Below are positions 1 to 8,592 of a stretch of 64,000 bases of DNA, in pieces. The stretch lies in contig DASVPW010000003.1 in the NCBI GenBank assembly GCA_036389455.1, positions 1 to 64,000 of the forward strand, given 5' to 3'. Within the stretch, counting starts at the first letter, position 1, and every line of letters begins with the position of its first letter. The notes beneath the pieces were generated by a model that was given only the letters and a program-made list of their open reading frames with translations, ran no database searches and was not told the origin of the DNA. Source of the DNA: JAJKJG01 sp036389455 (GTDB lineage: Bacteria > Pseudomonadota > Alphaproteobacteria > Rhizobiales > Beijerinckiaceae). Both the position numbers and the translations under genes were made by a program.

Positions 1-619
1 CGTCGAGGAAAAACCACGAGGCGGTCGAGAACGGGAACGGACCCTCGTCCTCGACGGCGCCCTTGGAGCCGGCGCCGGGCGCGGTCACATAGGAAGTCTG
101 GAGCGCCTTCGCGTGCCAAGTCATCGGCCCGCTCTCGCCCGCGACGTGGAAGCTCACCGCGAGCTTGCGGCCGGAGAGCTCCGCGGGCTCCCGCACGAAG
201 GGCAGGGCGACCGGGTCGCTCCAGGCCCATTCGCCGGGTTGAATCGTGCCGGCCTCCTTCCCCCCGAAGCGCACCGGCCGGTTAGTGCCGGGCATCACCG
301 CCGGGCCGCCGAGGTGGAGGCCAACGTGGACGCCGTCGAAGGTCGCGGGCTTCGTCCCGAAGGCATTCGAGAGGTGGATGCGGACCTCGCGCCCCCAGAG
401 GTCGGGGCGGATGACGAGCCTGAAGGTCTGGTCGCGGGCGCCGGCCGCCCGGGGAGGGGACGTGGAAGCTCTGGTTCGGCTGCGCCGACGGGTTGCCGAC
501 GGAGTAGGGGCCCTGCACCGACGCGGTCCAGCTGGTCACCCATTTCTCCGCCTTGGGCGAAGGCGAGCGACGGGGCGAGGACGCCTAGCAAAGTCAGGAC
601 CGTGGAGTGCGCGGCGCAT
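1..619 (-). pseudogene. SGNH/GDSL-type secreted esterase, N-terminal part, frameshifted, runs off left edge
   Basis: An ATG at 619 follows a strong ribosome site (AAAGGAGGG), but three successive one-base frame changes are needed to read the protein. The signal-peptide core VLTLLGVLAPSLAFAQ lies one frame over. The block WTASVQGPYSVGNPSA (about 560-455) is in a second frame. From about 450 to the edge the ATG frame returns with REVRIHLSNAFGT, FGGKEAGTIQPGEWAW and SFHVAGESGPMTWHA, typical of the beta-rich N-terminal domain of SGNH/GDSL esterases. The last shift fits one extra G/C in the CCCGGGG run near 447-454. The catalytic GDS block lies beyond the window. It sits 64 bp downstream of tcuB on the same strand. 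Either a decaying gene or uncorrected sequencing errors. Confidence 0.72.
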
Positions 620-683
620 GCTCTCCCTCCTTTGAGGTCTGCTCGTTCCTTTGTAGCACGTTCTTCCGGCGAGTGGCCGGCTG

Positions 684-1844
684 TCACGGCCGCATCCCGC
701 CCTGACCCGTCGTCGCGACCGGGGCCTCGGCCTCGCCCGCGAGCGTCCGGCTCTCCCGCGCGTAGCGGACGAGAGCGACGAATCGGTAGATGCCATGTAC
801 GAACTGGCCGTAGGGCATGGTCACGAAGAAGGCGAAGACCACGCCGAGGTGGAGCGCGAGCAGCGTGCCCATGGCCGGCGTCGCGCGGAAGGCGAGGAGC
901 GCGAGGCCGGTCACGCTCGTCAGCAGCAGCATGACGTCGAAGGCGACGTCCATGCCGAAGCGGCCCTCGTCCTGGAGCATCGGGTCGCGCTGGAACTTCG
1001 CGGCCAAAAGGCCGATGGGGCCGGCGATCAGGCCGATGCCGCCGAGCGTTCCGAGCACCACCGGCAGGTCGTACCATTTGTACGGCGCCGGGTGTCCGAC
1101 GAGGTAATGGTAGAAGGTCGCGACCGAGGTCGCCGCGAGGCAGAGGAGGAAGCCGTAGAACGTGAGGTGGTGCCAGAGCCGGCGCCGGTCGGTCGGGCGC
1201 TCGTCCTCGTTGTAGCAGCCGACCTTCCCGCCATCGAGATAGCGCAGCCTGCCGGCGTCCTTGACGGCCTGCCGGAGCGAGGGCCGGTCGGCGAGGGTTC
1301 CCGGCGGCTCGCCGATGTCGCGCCAGAACATCCTGACTCCCATGGCGAGCGCGACGATCGCGTAGATGAACGCCGCTGCGAAGATCAGCGCCATCGCGTC
1401 GTGCGGCATCAGCCGGTAGAAGGCGCCGGGGCCGGTGTGGACGCCGAACAGCACCGCAGGGTCGTGCCAGGCGACGAAGCCCATGACGAAGGCCGCGACG
1501 CTCGCCGCCGTAATCAGGCTGATCCACAGGCCGTTGCGCTCGAACAGGCCCGCAAGGGCGCGCGGCCAGGCGTAGGCCCGGTACGATTGCGCCCGCACCT
1601 GCGCGAGGTTCCGCGGCACGTTGACGTCGAATTCGTGCGGCGGGGCGAACTGGCAGTCGTAGTAGCAGGCGCCGCAGGAGTGGCAGAGGTTCGCGAGGTA
1701 GTTGAGGTCGCCGTCCGGGAAGGCGCGGCGCATCTCCATCGCCGGAAAGACGGCGCACAGGCCCTCGCAGTAGCGGCAGGCGTTGCACACCGTCATCAGG
1801 CGGTCGGCCTCGGCGAGGGCCGGGGTCGCGTGGCTAGCGGGCAT
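684..1844 (-). CDS. tcuB: Tricarballylate utilization protein TcuB (Fe-S/heme-type membrane electron carrier)
   Basis: This 386-residue protein re-oxidises the reduced flavin of TcuA and passes electrons towards the quinone pool in the inner membrane (known role of the family, also seen in CobZ fusions). The N-terminus carries two ferredoxin-type cysteine clusters: CNACRYCEGLC at about residues 19-29 and CHSCGACYYDC at about 54-64, each ending a 4Fe-4S ligand set. The remainder is hydrophobic with several membrane helices (for example near residues 110-135, 150-175 and 225-250) containing spaced histidines. The start overlaps the tcuA stop by 11 bp, so the two genes are translationally coupled. 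No tcuC transporter or tcuR regulator is adjacent. Confidence 0.9.
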   Translation of the reverse strand: MPASHATPALAEADRLMTVCNACRYCEGLCAVFPAMEMRRAFPDGDLNYLANLCHSCGACYYDCQFAPPHEFDVNVPRNLAQVRAQSYRAYAWPRALAGLFERNGLWISLITAASVAAFVMGFVAWHDPAVLFGVHTGPGAFYRLMPHDAMALIFAAAFIYAIVALAMGVRMFWRDIGEPPGTLADRPSLRQAVKDAGRLRYLDGGKVGCYNEDERPTDRRRLWHHLTFYGFLLCLAATSVATFYHYLVGHPAPYKWYDLPVVLGTLGGIGLIAGPIGLLAAKFQRDPMLQDEGRFGMDVAFDVMLLLTSVTGLALLAFRATPAMGTLLALHLGVVFAFFVTMPYGQFVHGIYRFVALVRYARESRTLAGEAEAPVATTGQGGMRP

Positions 1845-3228
1845 GCCGGGCGGCCTCCCGTCCGGCGATGCGGCCGAAGACGCTGCCGATCGTCATACCG
1901 ATGCCGGCGGCGTAGCCGCGCCCGAGCACGTTGCCGGCCATGATCTCGCCCGCCGCGAACATGTTCTTGGACGGCCCGCCGTCCTTCATCGTCATGCGGG
2001 CGTCCCTGTCGACGCGGGTGCCGAGGTAGGTGAAGGTGATGCCCGGCCGCACCGGGTAGGCGTAGAACGGCGCGGTCTCGATCCGGCGCGCCCAGTGGCT
2101 CTTCGGCGGATCGAGCCCTTCGGTGCGGCAGTCGTCGAGAATCTTGTCGTCGAAGGTGCCGGGCCGGACCGCGGCGTTGAAGCCGTCGACCGTCGCGGCG
2201 AGCGCGTCGGGATCGAGCCCGAGCTTCATGGCCAGCTCGCGGACGCTTCCCGCCTCGACCGGCGGGTAGAGCGACGGCATGAACAGCCGCAGAGACTTCG
2301 CATCGAAGACGATCCAGGCGATCTGGTCCGGCTGCGCGGCGACGAGCCGCCCCCAGATGGCGTAGCGCTTCGGCCAGATGTCCTCGCCCTCGTCGTAGAA
2401 GCGCCGGGCAGCCTTGTTCACGACGATGCCGAACACGACGCAGTCGAGCCGCGTGATGATGCCGCCGTCGAACTTCGGCGCCCGCGCGTCGATCGCGACC
2501 GCGTGGCACTGGGTCGGGTCGCCGACCGCCTCGACCCCCCGGTCGAGAAGCATCTTCAGCACCGTGCCGCGGTTGTAGGGCGTGCCGCGGATCAGGAAGT
2601 TGTCGGCGGCGGCGCCCCAGTATTCCTTGAGCCACTCGATGTTGGCCTCGAAGCCGCCGGCCGCGGCGACGAGGGCGGTGGCGCGCACTTCGGCGCGCTC
2701 CGCGCCGCGCCTGACCGTCGCGGACCGGAACGCGCCGGCCTCGATATCGAGGTCCACCACCTCCGCGTCGTATTCGACCTCGACGCCCAGGCGCTCGGCC
2801 GTGAGGTAGAGCGCGTTCAGCATCGAGCGCCCGCCGCCGAGGAAGAAGGAGTTCGTCCGCCCGAGGCTGAGCGTGCCGCCGAGGGAGGGCTGGAACCGCA
2901 CCCCCTGCCCTGGGATCCATTCGAGGATTTCCTTCGACTGGGCGATCATGAAGCGGGCGAGCGCCTCGTCGGTGTGCCCTTGCGTCACCCGCAGGAGGTC
3001 GTCGAAGAACTCCTCCTCGGAGTAGGGGCCGCTCAGCGTCTCGGTCGCGGCGTCGTGGGCGCAGCGCATGTTGCGGGTGTGGCGGGTGTTGCCGCCGCGA
3101 TAGAACTTCGGCGCCCCTTCGAGCACGAGCACGCTCGCCCCGGCGCGCCGGGCCGCGATCGCCGCGCACAGCGCCGCGTTGCCGCCCCCGATCACCAGCA
3201 CGTCGTACTTCTGGGCCAGATCGGCCAT
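1834..3228 (-). CDS. tcuA: FAD-dependent tricarballylate dehydrogenase TcuA
   Basis: A flavoprotein that oxidises tricarballylate to cis-aconitate in the known tcu pathway. The N-terminus has the dinucleotide-binding signature VLVIGGGNAALCAAIAARR (about residues 9-27) followed by an acidic strand end (VLVLEGAP). The C-terminus closes the fumarate-reductase-like fold with GRGYAAGIGMTIGSVFGRIAG. The chosen ATG at 3228 is preceded by GGAGGGAG; an in-frame ATG ten codons upstream lacks a comparable site. Length (464 residues) fits the family. It heads the tcuAB unit, and the 272-bp gap to the divergent gene at 3501 should hold both promoters. The substrate assignment rests on pairing with TcuB; related flavoproteins act on other organic acids. 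Confidence 0.88.
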   Translation of the reverse strand: MADLAQKYDVLVIGGGNAALCAAIAARRAGASVLVLEGAPKFYRGGNTRHTRNMRCAHDAATETLSGPYSEEEFFDDLLRVTQGHTDEALARFMIAQSKEILEWIPGQGVRFQPSLGGTLSLGRTNSFFLGGGRSMLNALYLTAERLGVEVEYDAEVVDLDIEAGAFRSATVRRGAERAEVRATALVAAAGGFEANIEWLKEYWGAAADNFLIRGTPYNRGTVLKMLLDRGVEAVGDPTQCHAVAIDARAPKFDGGIITRLDCVVFGIVVNKAARRFYDEGEDIWPKRYAIWGRLVAAQPDQIAWIVFDAKSLRLFMPSLYPPVEAGSVRELAMKLGLDPDALAATVDGFNAAVRPGTFDDKILDDCRTEGLDPPKSHWARRIETAPFYAYPVRPGITFTYLGTRVDRDARMTMKDGGPSKNMFAAGEIMAGNVLGRGYAAGIGMTIGSVFGRIAGREAARHAR

Positions 3229-3500
3229 GCTCCCTCCGCCCGGCTGGCGATCGCGCACCCGCCGTTACCGTCCCCGGCGGCCCTGCCGCAAGTGCCGACC
3301 CTCGAAGGAGGAGGGATGGGAGCGCGCCTCGCCCGCCGCGGCCCGGGCGAGAACGGCGCTCCCGCGCTGCCCGATCTTTGGGCATGGCGAGCGGGGCGGT
3401 TTCGTGCTTCAATCCACAGGAGCCGGACGGAGAACCGTTGCGGCCCGGCAAGGGATCGGCGAACGGTCCCGCTCGGATTCTTTTTCAAGGGGCGATTGCC

Positions 3501-5555
3501 ATGACGTGGAGAATGACATTGGCCGCGGCGCTCGCGGTCTCGGTTTCGGCCGCATCGGTGACGGCGCTCGCGAAGGACAACGCCGCCGTCGTGCACACGC
3601 ATTACGACGGGGTCACCAACGACCTCCTGACCGCCGGGCTCGGCAAGACCGGGCTCGGCAGCCCGGTCCCGCCGGGTTTCGCCGATCCGCTCCATCCGAC
3701 CGCGGAGGAGCTGCGGCGGCTCGCGATCTACAACAACTACCGCGCCCTCATCGACCCGCTGCCGGGCGGCGGCTACGGCACGCTCTACGGCCCGAACGTC
3801 ACGGCGGCGGGCGTCCCGACGGCGGGGGAGGGGCTCATCGCGGGCGACGAGTACATCGCCTTCGAGAAGGAGGGCGACGGGCGCGCCCGCGTCACCATGA
3901 TGGTGCAGGTGCCGGACAGCTACGACCCGGCGAACGGCTGCATCGTCACGGCCCCCTCCTCGGGCTCGCGCGGGGTCTACGGCGCGATCGCGACCGCCGG
4001 CGAGTGGGGGCTCAAGCGCGGCTGCGCGGTCGCCTACACCGACAAGGGCACCGGCACCGGCGCGCACGACCTGCAGAACGACACCGTCAACCGCATGCGC
4101 GGCGAGCGCGCCGCCGCGGGGGCGGAGGATTCGAACTTCACCGCCGCCCTCTCGGACAGCGAGCGCGCGGCCTTCAACGCCGCGACGCCGAACCGCTTCG
4201 CCTTCAAGCACGCGCACTCGCAGCAGAACCCGGAGCAGGACTGGGGCCGCAACGTGCTGCGCTCGATCAAGTTCGCCTTCGAGGTGCTGAACGGGAAGTT
4301 CGGCCACCGCGGCATCGGCGTCTCGAAGCGCAACACCATCGTGATCGCCTCGAGCGTCTCGAACGGCGGCGGCGCCTCGGTACGGGCCGTCGAGCACGAC
4401 GACGAGGGCCTCATCGACGGCCTCGCGGTCGGCGAGCCGAACGTCAACCCGAAGAAGGCGAACTTCGCCATCGTCCAGGGCGGCGGGCCGGCGTTCTTCG
4501 CCCACAGCAAGCCGCTGATGGACTACATCACGCTCGTCAACGTGTTCCAGAGCTGCGCCAACCTCGCCCCGGCAAACGCCGGCGCCGGGCTCAATCTCCC
4601 GGTCGCGCAGAGCCCGGCGCGCTGCGCCGACCTCAAGGCGAAGGGGCTGCTCACCGCGGCGACCCTCCCCGCCCAGGCGACCGAGGCGCAGGCGATCATC
4701 AACGCCTACGGCATCCTCCCCGAGCAGAACCTCGTCCAGCCGGGCTACTCCTTCGCGAACGTCGCGCAGTCGATCTCGGTCACCTACGCCAACACCTACG
4801 GACGCTTCAGCGTGCTCGACAACCTCTGCGCCTACAGCATGGCCGCGAACGGCGGCGTGCCGGGCGGGCCGCCGGTGCCGATCGCGGCCGCCGAGGAAGC
4901 CAAGATCTTCGGCACGAGCAACGGCATCCCGCCGACCTCGACGATCGCGCTCATCAACAACGCGGCGCCCGGCGGACCGAAGGAGGAGCGCGGCTCGACG
5001 CCGAACCAGAACCTCGACGGCGCGCTCTGCCTGCGCGCGCTCGCGACCGGCAAGGACGCCGTCACCGGGGCGCCGCTCGCGGGCGCGCAGCGCGAGACGG
5101 CGCGTCGCGTCGCGAAGGGCGTCGACGAGGTCCTCGCCACGGGGCGGCTGCGCCGCGTCCCGGCGGTGTTCGTGACCGGCCGCAACGACGGCATCCTGCC
5201 GCCGAACTTCACCTCGCGGGCCTACTTCGGGCTCAACAACCTCGTCGACGGCTCGCGGAGCTCGTTGCGCTACTACGAGGTCACGAACGCGCATCACCTC
5301 GACACCTTCAACCAGTTCCCCGGCTACAGCGACAAGTACATCCCGCTGCACCGCTACTTCATCCAGGCGATGGACCTCATGTACGCCCACCTGCGCCACG
5401 GCGCGGCCCTGCCGCCGAGCCAGGTGGTGCACACGACGCCGCGCGGCCCCGGCGCGCCGCCGATCACGCCCGCGAACGTGCCGCCGATCGCCGCCTCCCC
5501 ACCGCCGGGCGCGCTCATCACCTTCTCGGCGGGCCAGGTCTTCATCCCGAACTGA
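3501..5555 (+). CDS. Secreted D-(-)-3-hydroxybutyrate oligomer hydrolase
   Basis: Hydrolyses 3-hydroxybutyrate oligomers released from PHB to monomers (family function). The protein is 684 residues with a clear signal peptide (MTWRMTLAAALAVSVSAASVTALA) followed by the mature start KDNAAVVHTHYDGVTNDLLT, which is typical of the family. A serine-rich nucleophile motif S-x-S-N-G-G-G lies near residues 285-291. A C-terminal acid/histidine region includes VTGRNDGILPPNF and NAHHLDTFNQFPGY, suited to the remaining triad residues. The ATG at 3501 with upstream AAGGGGCG is preferred over in-frame codons about 40 residues upstream, because only it gives a signal peptide. It is divergent from tcuA and close to a PHB depolymerase-family gene at 6905. 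Confidence 0.88.
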   Translation: MTWRMTLAAALAVSVSAASVTALAKDNAAVVHTHYDGVTNDLLTAGLGKTGLGSPVPPGFADPLHPTAEELRRLAIYNNYRALIDPLPGGGYGTLYGPNVTAAGVPTAGEGLIAGDEYIAFEKEGDGRARVTMMVQVPDSYDPANGCIVTAPSSGSRGVYGAIATAGEWGLKRGCAVAYTDKGTGTGAHDLQNDTVNRMRGERAAAGAEDSNFTAALSDSERAAFNAATPNRFAFKHAHSQQNPEQDWGRNVLRSIKFAFEVLNGKFGHRGIGVSKRNTIVIASSVSNGGGASVRAVEHDDEGLIDGLAVGEPNVNPKKANFAIVQGGGPAFFAHSKPLMDYITLVNVFQSCANLAPANAGAGLNLPVAQSPARCADLKAKGLLTAATLPAQATEAQAIINAYGILPEQNLVQPGYSFANVAQSISVTYANTYGRFSVLDNLCAYSMAANGGVPGGPPVPIAAAEEAKIFGTSNGIPPTSTIALINNAAPGGPKEERGSTPNQNLDGALCLRALATGKDAVTGAPLAGAQRETARRVAKGVDEVLATGRLRRVPAVFVTGRNDGILPPNFTSRAYFGLNNLVDGSRSSLRYYEVTNAHHLDTFNQFPGYSDKYIPLHRYFIQAMDLMYAHLRHGAALPPSQVVHTTPRGPGAPPITPANVPPIAASPPPGALITFSAGQVFIPN

Positions 5556-5683
5556 CCGATGTCGCGGGACGCGGCCCTGACGCCGCGTTCCGCGCCCCTC
5601 GTCGGCGCGTTATAACCCTCGGCCTCATGAAGCCCGCGCGGCCGGTTGCCGACCGGCCGCGCCCATCGGCGCGCGACAATCCC

Positions 5684-6811
5684 ATGAAGATCGCGGACAT
5701 CAAGACCTACGTCCTGAGCGCCGACCTCGAGGAGCCCTTCGCCTATTCGCAAGCCTGGTACGGCACGCGGATGGCGCTCGTCGTCGAGGTAGTCACGGAC
5801 GAGGGACTGTCGGGCTTCGGCGAGTGCTACGGCCCGGCACGCCCGAACGAGGCGGTCGTGAAGGCCTATGCGCCGCTTCTTATCGGCGAGGACCCGTTCG
5901 CGGTCGAGCGCCACTGGCAGCGGCTCTACAACCACTTCCGCGACCACGGCCAGCGTGGGCTCGCGGTCCAGGCGCTCAGCGGCATCGACATCGCGCTGTG
6001 GGACCTGAAGGGGAGGGCGCTCGGGCTGCCGGTCCATGTCCTCATGGGCGGCCCCTTGCGCGACCGGGTGCGGGCTTATGCGACCGGCCTCTACCGGCGC
6101 GCCCGGGACGACCACGAGACGTATCTTCGCGAGGAGGCCGCCTCCTACGCGGCGGCGGGCTTCACGGCCATGAAGCTCAAGACCGGCTGGGGCGTCGCCG
6201 AGGACGTGCGGCTCACGCGGGCGCTGCGCGACGAGATCGGCCCGGGCGTCGAGCTGATGGTCGACGCGAACCACGCCTACGACGCGGTCGACGCGCTGCG
6301 TTACGCCCGCGCCGTCGAGGACCTCGACATCCGCTGGTTCGAGGAGCCCGTTGCGCCGGAGGACTACGGCGGCTACCGCGAGGTCAAGGCCGGGACGACG
6401 ATCCCGGTCGCCGGCGGCGAATGCTCGTTCACCCGCTTCGGCTTCCGCCGGCTCCTGGCCGAGCGCCTCGTCGACATCGCCCAGCCCGACACCTGCGCGG
6501 CCGGCGGCCTCTCCGAATGCAAGAAGATCGCCGACATGGCCTTAAGCTTCGGCGTACGCTACGTGCCGCACTGCTGGGGCACCGGCATCGCCCGCGCGGC
6601 CGCCCTGCAGCTCCTGGCCGTCCTGCCGCACAACCCGCCGGGCCTTCACGCGACCGAGCCGCTCCTCGAGTTCGACATGAGCGAGCACCCGATCCGCGAC
6701 GCCGTCACGACGGAGCCGATCGTGCAGGAGGAGGGCTTTGTCCGGGTGCCGGCGGGACCGGGCCTCGGCATCGAGATCGACCGCGCGGCGCTGACGCGCT
6801 TCCAGGCCTGA
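5684..6811 (+). CDS. Mandelate racemase/muconate lactonizing enzyme family protein (enolase superfamily)
   Basis: A 375-residue sugar-acid or small-acid dehydratase/racemase/cycloisomerase of the enolase superfamily. The capping-domain N-terminus MKIADIKTYVL is followed by the barrel with a KLK motif (TAMKLKTGW, about residue 165), metal ligands in VDANHAYD, WFEEPV and AGGECSF, and the general-acid/base histidine region VPHCWGTG. These residues match the mandelate racemase subgroup (K-x-K plus histidine). The specific substrate cannot be told from the sequence. The ATG at 5684 begins the conserved N-terminal strand. The gene lies between the two 3-hydroxybutyrate-polymer esterases on the same strand, 128 bp after the first. 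Confidence 0.85.
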   Translation: MKIADIKTYVLSADLEEPFAYSQAWYGTRMALVVEVVTDEGLSGFGECYGPARPNEAVVKAYAPLLIGEDPFAVERHWQRLYNHFRDHGQRGLAVQALSGIDIALWDLKGRALGLPVHVLMGGPLRDRVRAYATGLYRRARDDHETYLREEAASYAAAGFTAMKLKTGWGVAEDVRLTRALRDEIGPGVELMVDANHAYDAVDALRYARAVEDLDIRWFEEPVAPEDYGGYREVKAGTTIPVAGGECSFTRFGFRRLLAERLVDIAQPDTCAAGGLSECKKIADMALSFGVRYVPHCWGTGIARAAALQLLAVLPHNPPGLHATEPLLEFDMSEHPIRDAVTTEPIVQEEGFVRVPAGPGLGIEIDRAALTRFQA

Positions 6812-6904
6812 TTTCCCGCGGACCCCCTCATTTTTGTGCAGTGCAGCAACCATATCGCCTCTGGCTCGTTGTCTGCAATCAACAATCAACAAATGGGGGC
6901 CTTC

Positions 6905-8131
6905 ATGGCTGGTCTTGCACGCACGCTTTCCGATCTTGCCCGCCACAGGCGCGATTTCGCGCGCCTGATGAAGCTGACGGGCCGCCGCCCGGCGCGGGCC
7001 GAGGCTCCGGGCCATCCTCCGAGCCGGCTCTTCGAGGTCGCGGACTTCGGCCCGAACCCGGGCAACCTGCGCATGTTCGCCTATGTGCCGCCGGCGCTGC
7101 GGCCCAGGCCCGCCCTCGTCGTCGTCCTCCACGGCTGCACCCAGACGGCGGCCGGCTACGACCACGGCGCCGGCTGGTCGGCGCTCGCGGACGAGTACGG
7201 CTTCGCCCTTGTCCTGCCCGAGCAGCAGCGGGCGAACAACCCCCAGGGCTGCTTCAACTGGTTCGAGGCGGGCGACACCCGCCGCGACGGCGGCGAGGCA
7301 CGCTCGATCCGGGCCATGGTCGAGCGCATGGCCATCGACCACGGCGTCGACCGCGCGCGCATCTTCGTGACCGGCCTCTCGGCCGGCGGGGCCATGGCCG
7401 GCGCGATGCTCGCGGCCTACCCCGAGGTGTTCGCCGGCGGCGCGATCGTCGCGGGCCTGCCCTACGGCACCGCGACGAAGGCGAGTGAGGCCTTCGAGAG
7501 CATGTTCAAGGGCCGCGACAGGAGCGCCGCCGAGTGGGGCGACCTCGTGCGCGGCGCATCCGGTCATAGCGGCCCGTGGCCGAAGGTCTCGGTCTGGCAC
7601 GGCAGCGCCGACGCGACCGTCGTGCCGGCGAACGCGGCCGAGACCGTGAAGCAGTGGACGAACGTCCACGGCCTCCCTGCCGCCGCGGCGGTCGAGAGCC
7701 GGGGGCCGGGCTTCACGCGGCAGGTCTGGCGCGACAAGGCCGGCCGCGAGGTGGTCGAATCCTTCACCATCGCCGGGATGGCCCACGGCGCGCCGCTCGC
7801 GGCCGGCGTCGGCGAGGGGCGCTACGGCAACGCCGGCCCATTCCTCCTCGACGTCGGCGTCTCCTCGACCTTCCACATCGCGCGGTTCTGGGGCCTTCTC
7901 GACGAGCCGGCCACGGCCGGCGAGGACGTGGCGCGGGCTGAGGAGGCCGCGATCGCGCCGAAGCCGCCGGCGAAGGCGCTCGCGGCGAACGGCGCCGCCG
8001 CGGCCGACCGCGAGGCGGCGCCGGATCGCGAGGACCACGAGGACCACGAGGACGAGCCGCGCGGCCTTACCGGCGAGATCCACGCCGTGATCGCGAAGGC
8101 GCTCAGGGCCGCGGGGCTGATGCGGCCCTGA
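6905..8131 (+). CDS. PHB depolymerase-family esterase (extracellular catalytic-domain type, LpqC-like)
   Basis: An alpha/beta-hydrolase of the esterase family that includes short-chain PHA depolymerases and feruloyl-type esterases. Visible features are the oxyanion block VVVLHGCTQTAAGYD (near residue 75), NNPQGCFNWF, the lipase box TGLSAGGAMAGAML (nucleophile serine in G-L-S-A-G), the aspartate in WHGSADATVVPAN and a late histidine in IAGMAHGAPL. The tail (last ~80 residues) is low-complexity, Ala- and Asp/Glu/His-rich, ending in an amphipathic helix. There is no obvious signal peptide, so it may act in the cytoplasm or use another route. The start at MAGLARTLSDLA fits the family; an ATG four codons upstream is possible. 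Confidence 0.82.
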   Translation: MAGLARTLSDLARHRRDFARLMKLTGRRPARAEAPGHPPSRLFEVADFGPNPGNLRMFAYVPPALRPRPALVVVLHGCTQTAAGYDHGAGWSALADEYGFALVLPEQQRANNPQGCFNWFEAGDTRRDGGEARSIRAMVERMAIDHGVDRARIFVTGLSAGGAMAGAMLAAYPEVFAGGAIVAGLPYGTATKASEAFESMFKGRDRSAAEWGDLVRGASGHSGPWPKVSVWHGSADATVVPANAAETVKQWTNVHGLPAAAAVESRGPGFTRQVWRDKAGREVVESFTIAGMAHGAPLAAGVGEGRYGNAGPFLLDVGVSSTFHIARFWGLLDEPATAGEDVARAEEAAIAPKPPAKALAANGAAAADREAAPDREDHEDHEDEPRGLTGEIHAVIAKALRAAGLMRP

Positions 8132-8153
8132 GGGGCCACCGGCCTCCGCGGCG

Positions 8154-8579
8154 TCAGAACAGCCACACGCCGAGATAGCTCGGAGGGTTCTTCGTCGCCC
8201 GCTGCGGCCGCGGCTTCAGCTTCTTCTTCTCGTCGACCGGCGGATCGAGCTTCTGGAGCTGCTCGTTCACGGTGTCGGCGACGTCCTGCGCCGTCTTGAG
8301 CGCCGAATCGTCGAAGTAGTCGACCCCGGGTCCGCCCACGATGTCCTGCTGCTTGTCGGGCGCACGCACGAGATAGCCCTTGCGCGACAGCGCGGCCGCG
8401 ATCTGCTTCACGGCGATGTCGTCGGGCGCGCGCGGCCCGGTGTGGACGAAGATCACGAACCGGGCGTTCTCGTAGCCCGTCGTCTGCGGCGGCTGCTGCG
8501 CCATCGGCGACTGGGCGTGCAGGGGAGCCGGCGCGAGGAGAAGGAGAATGAAAAGCAGTCGAAGCGCGTGACAGGTCAT
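8154..8579 (-). CDS. Uncharacterised exported protein
   Basis: A 141-residue protein with a cleavable signal peptide (MTCHALRLLFILLLLAPAPLHA, cleavage after AHA-like HA/Q). The mature part has an alternating hydrophobic strand (ARFVIFVHTG) and a region IAVKQIAAALSRKGYLVRAPD that resembles a small alpha/beta or SPOR-like fold, though I cannot assign a family. The lysine/proline-rich tail ends in YLGVWLF. It lies 13 bp downstream of the membrane-anchored gene at 9738-8593 and probably forms an operon with it. It converges on the PHB depolymerase-family gene with a 22-bp gap. Confidence 0.68.
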   Translation of the reverse strand: MTCHALRLLFILLLLAPAPLHAQSPMAQQPPQTTGYENARFVIFVHTGPRAPDDIAVKQIAAALSRKGYLVRAPDKQQDIVGGPGVDYFDDSALKTAQDVADTVNEQLQKLDPPVDEKKKLKPRPQRATKNPPSYLGVWLF

Positions 8580-8592
8580 CGGACGGCCGCCG

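Noticed and set aside
1783..3504. Long plus-strand reading frame opposite tcuA
   Set aside because: Arg/Gly/Glu-rich composition without motifs; the tcuA frame has full conserved sequence. In such GC-rich DNA open antisense frames are expected.
3192..5432. 746-residue minus-strand reading frame opposite the 3HB-oligomer hydrolase
   Set aside because: Low-complexity Arg/Val/Ala sequence, no start signals, and the sense frame is a recognisable enzyme with signal peptide.
5824..7488. 554-residue frame spanning the enolase-superfamily and depolymerase genes
   Set aside because: Shifted frame of two real genes; Arg/Pro-rich with no domain features.
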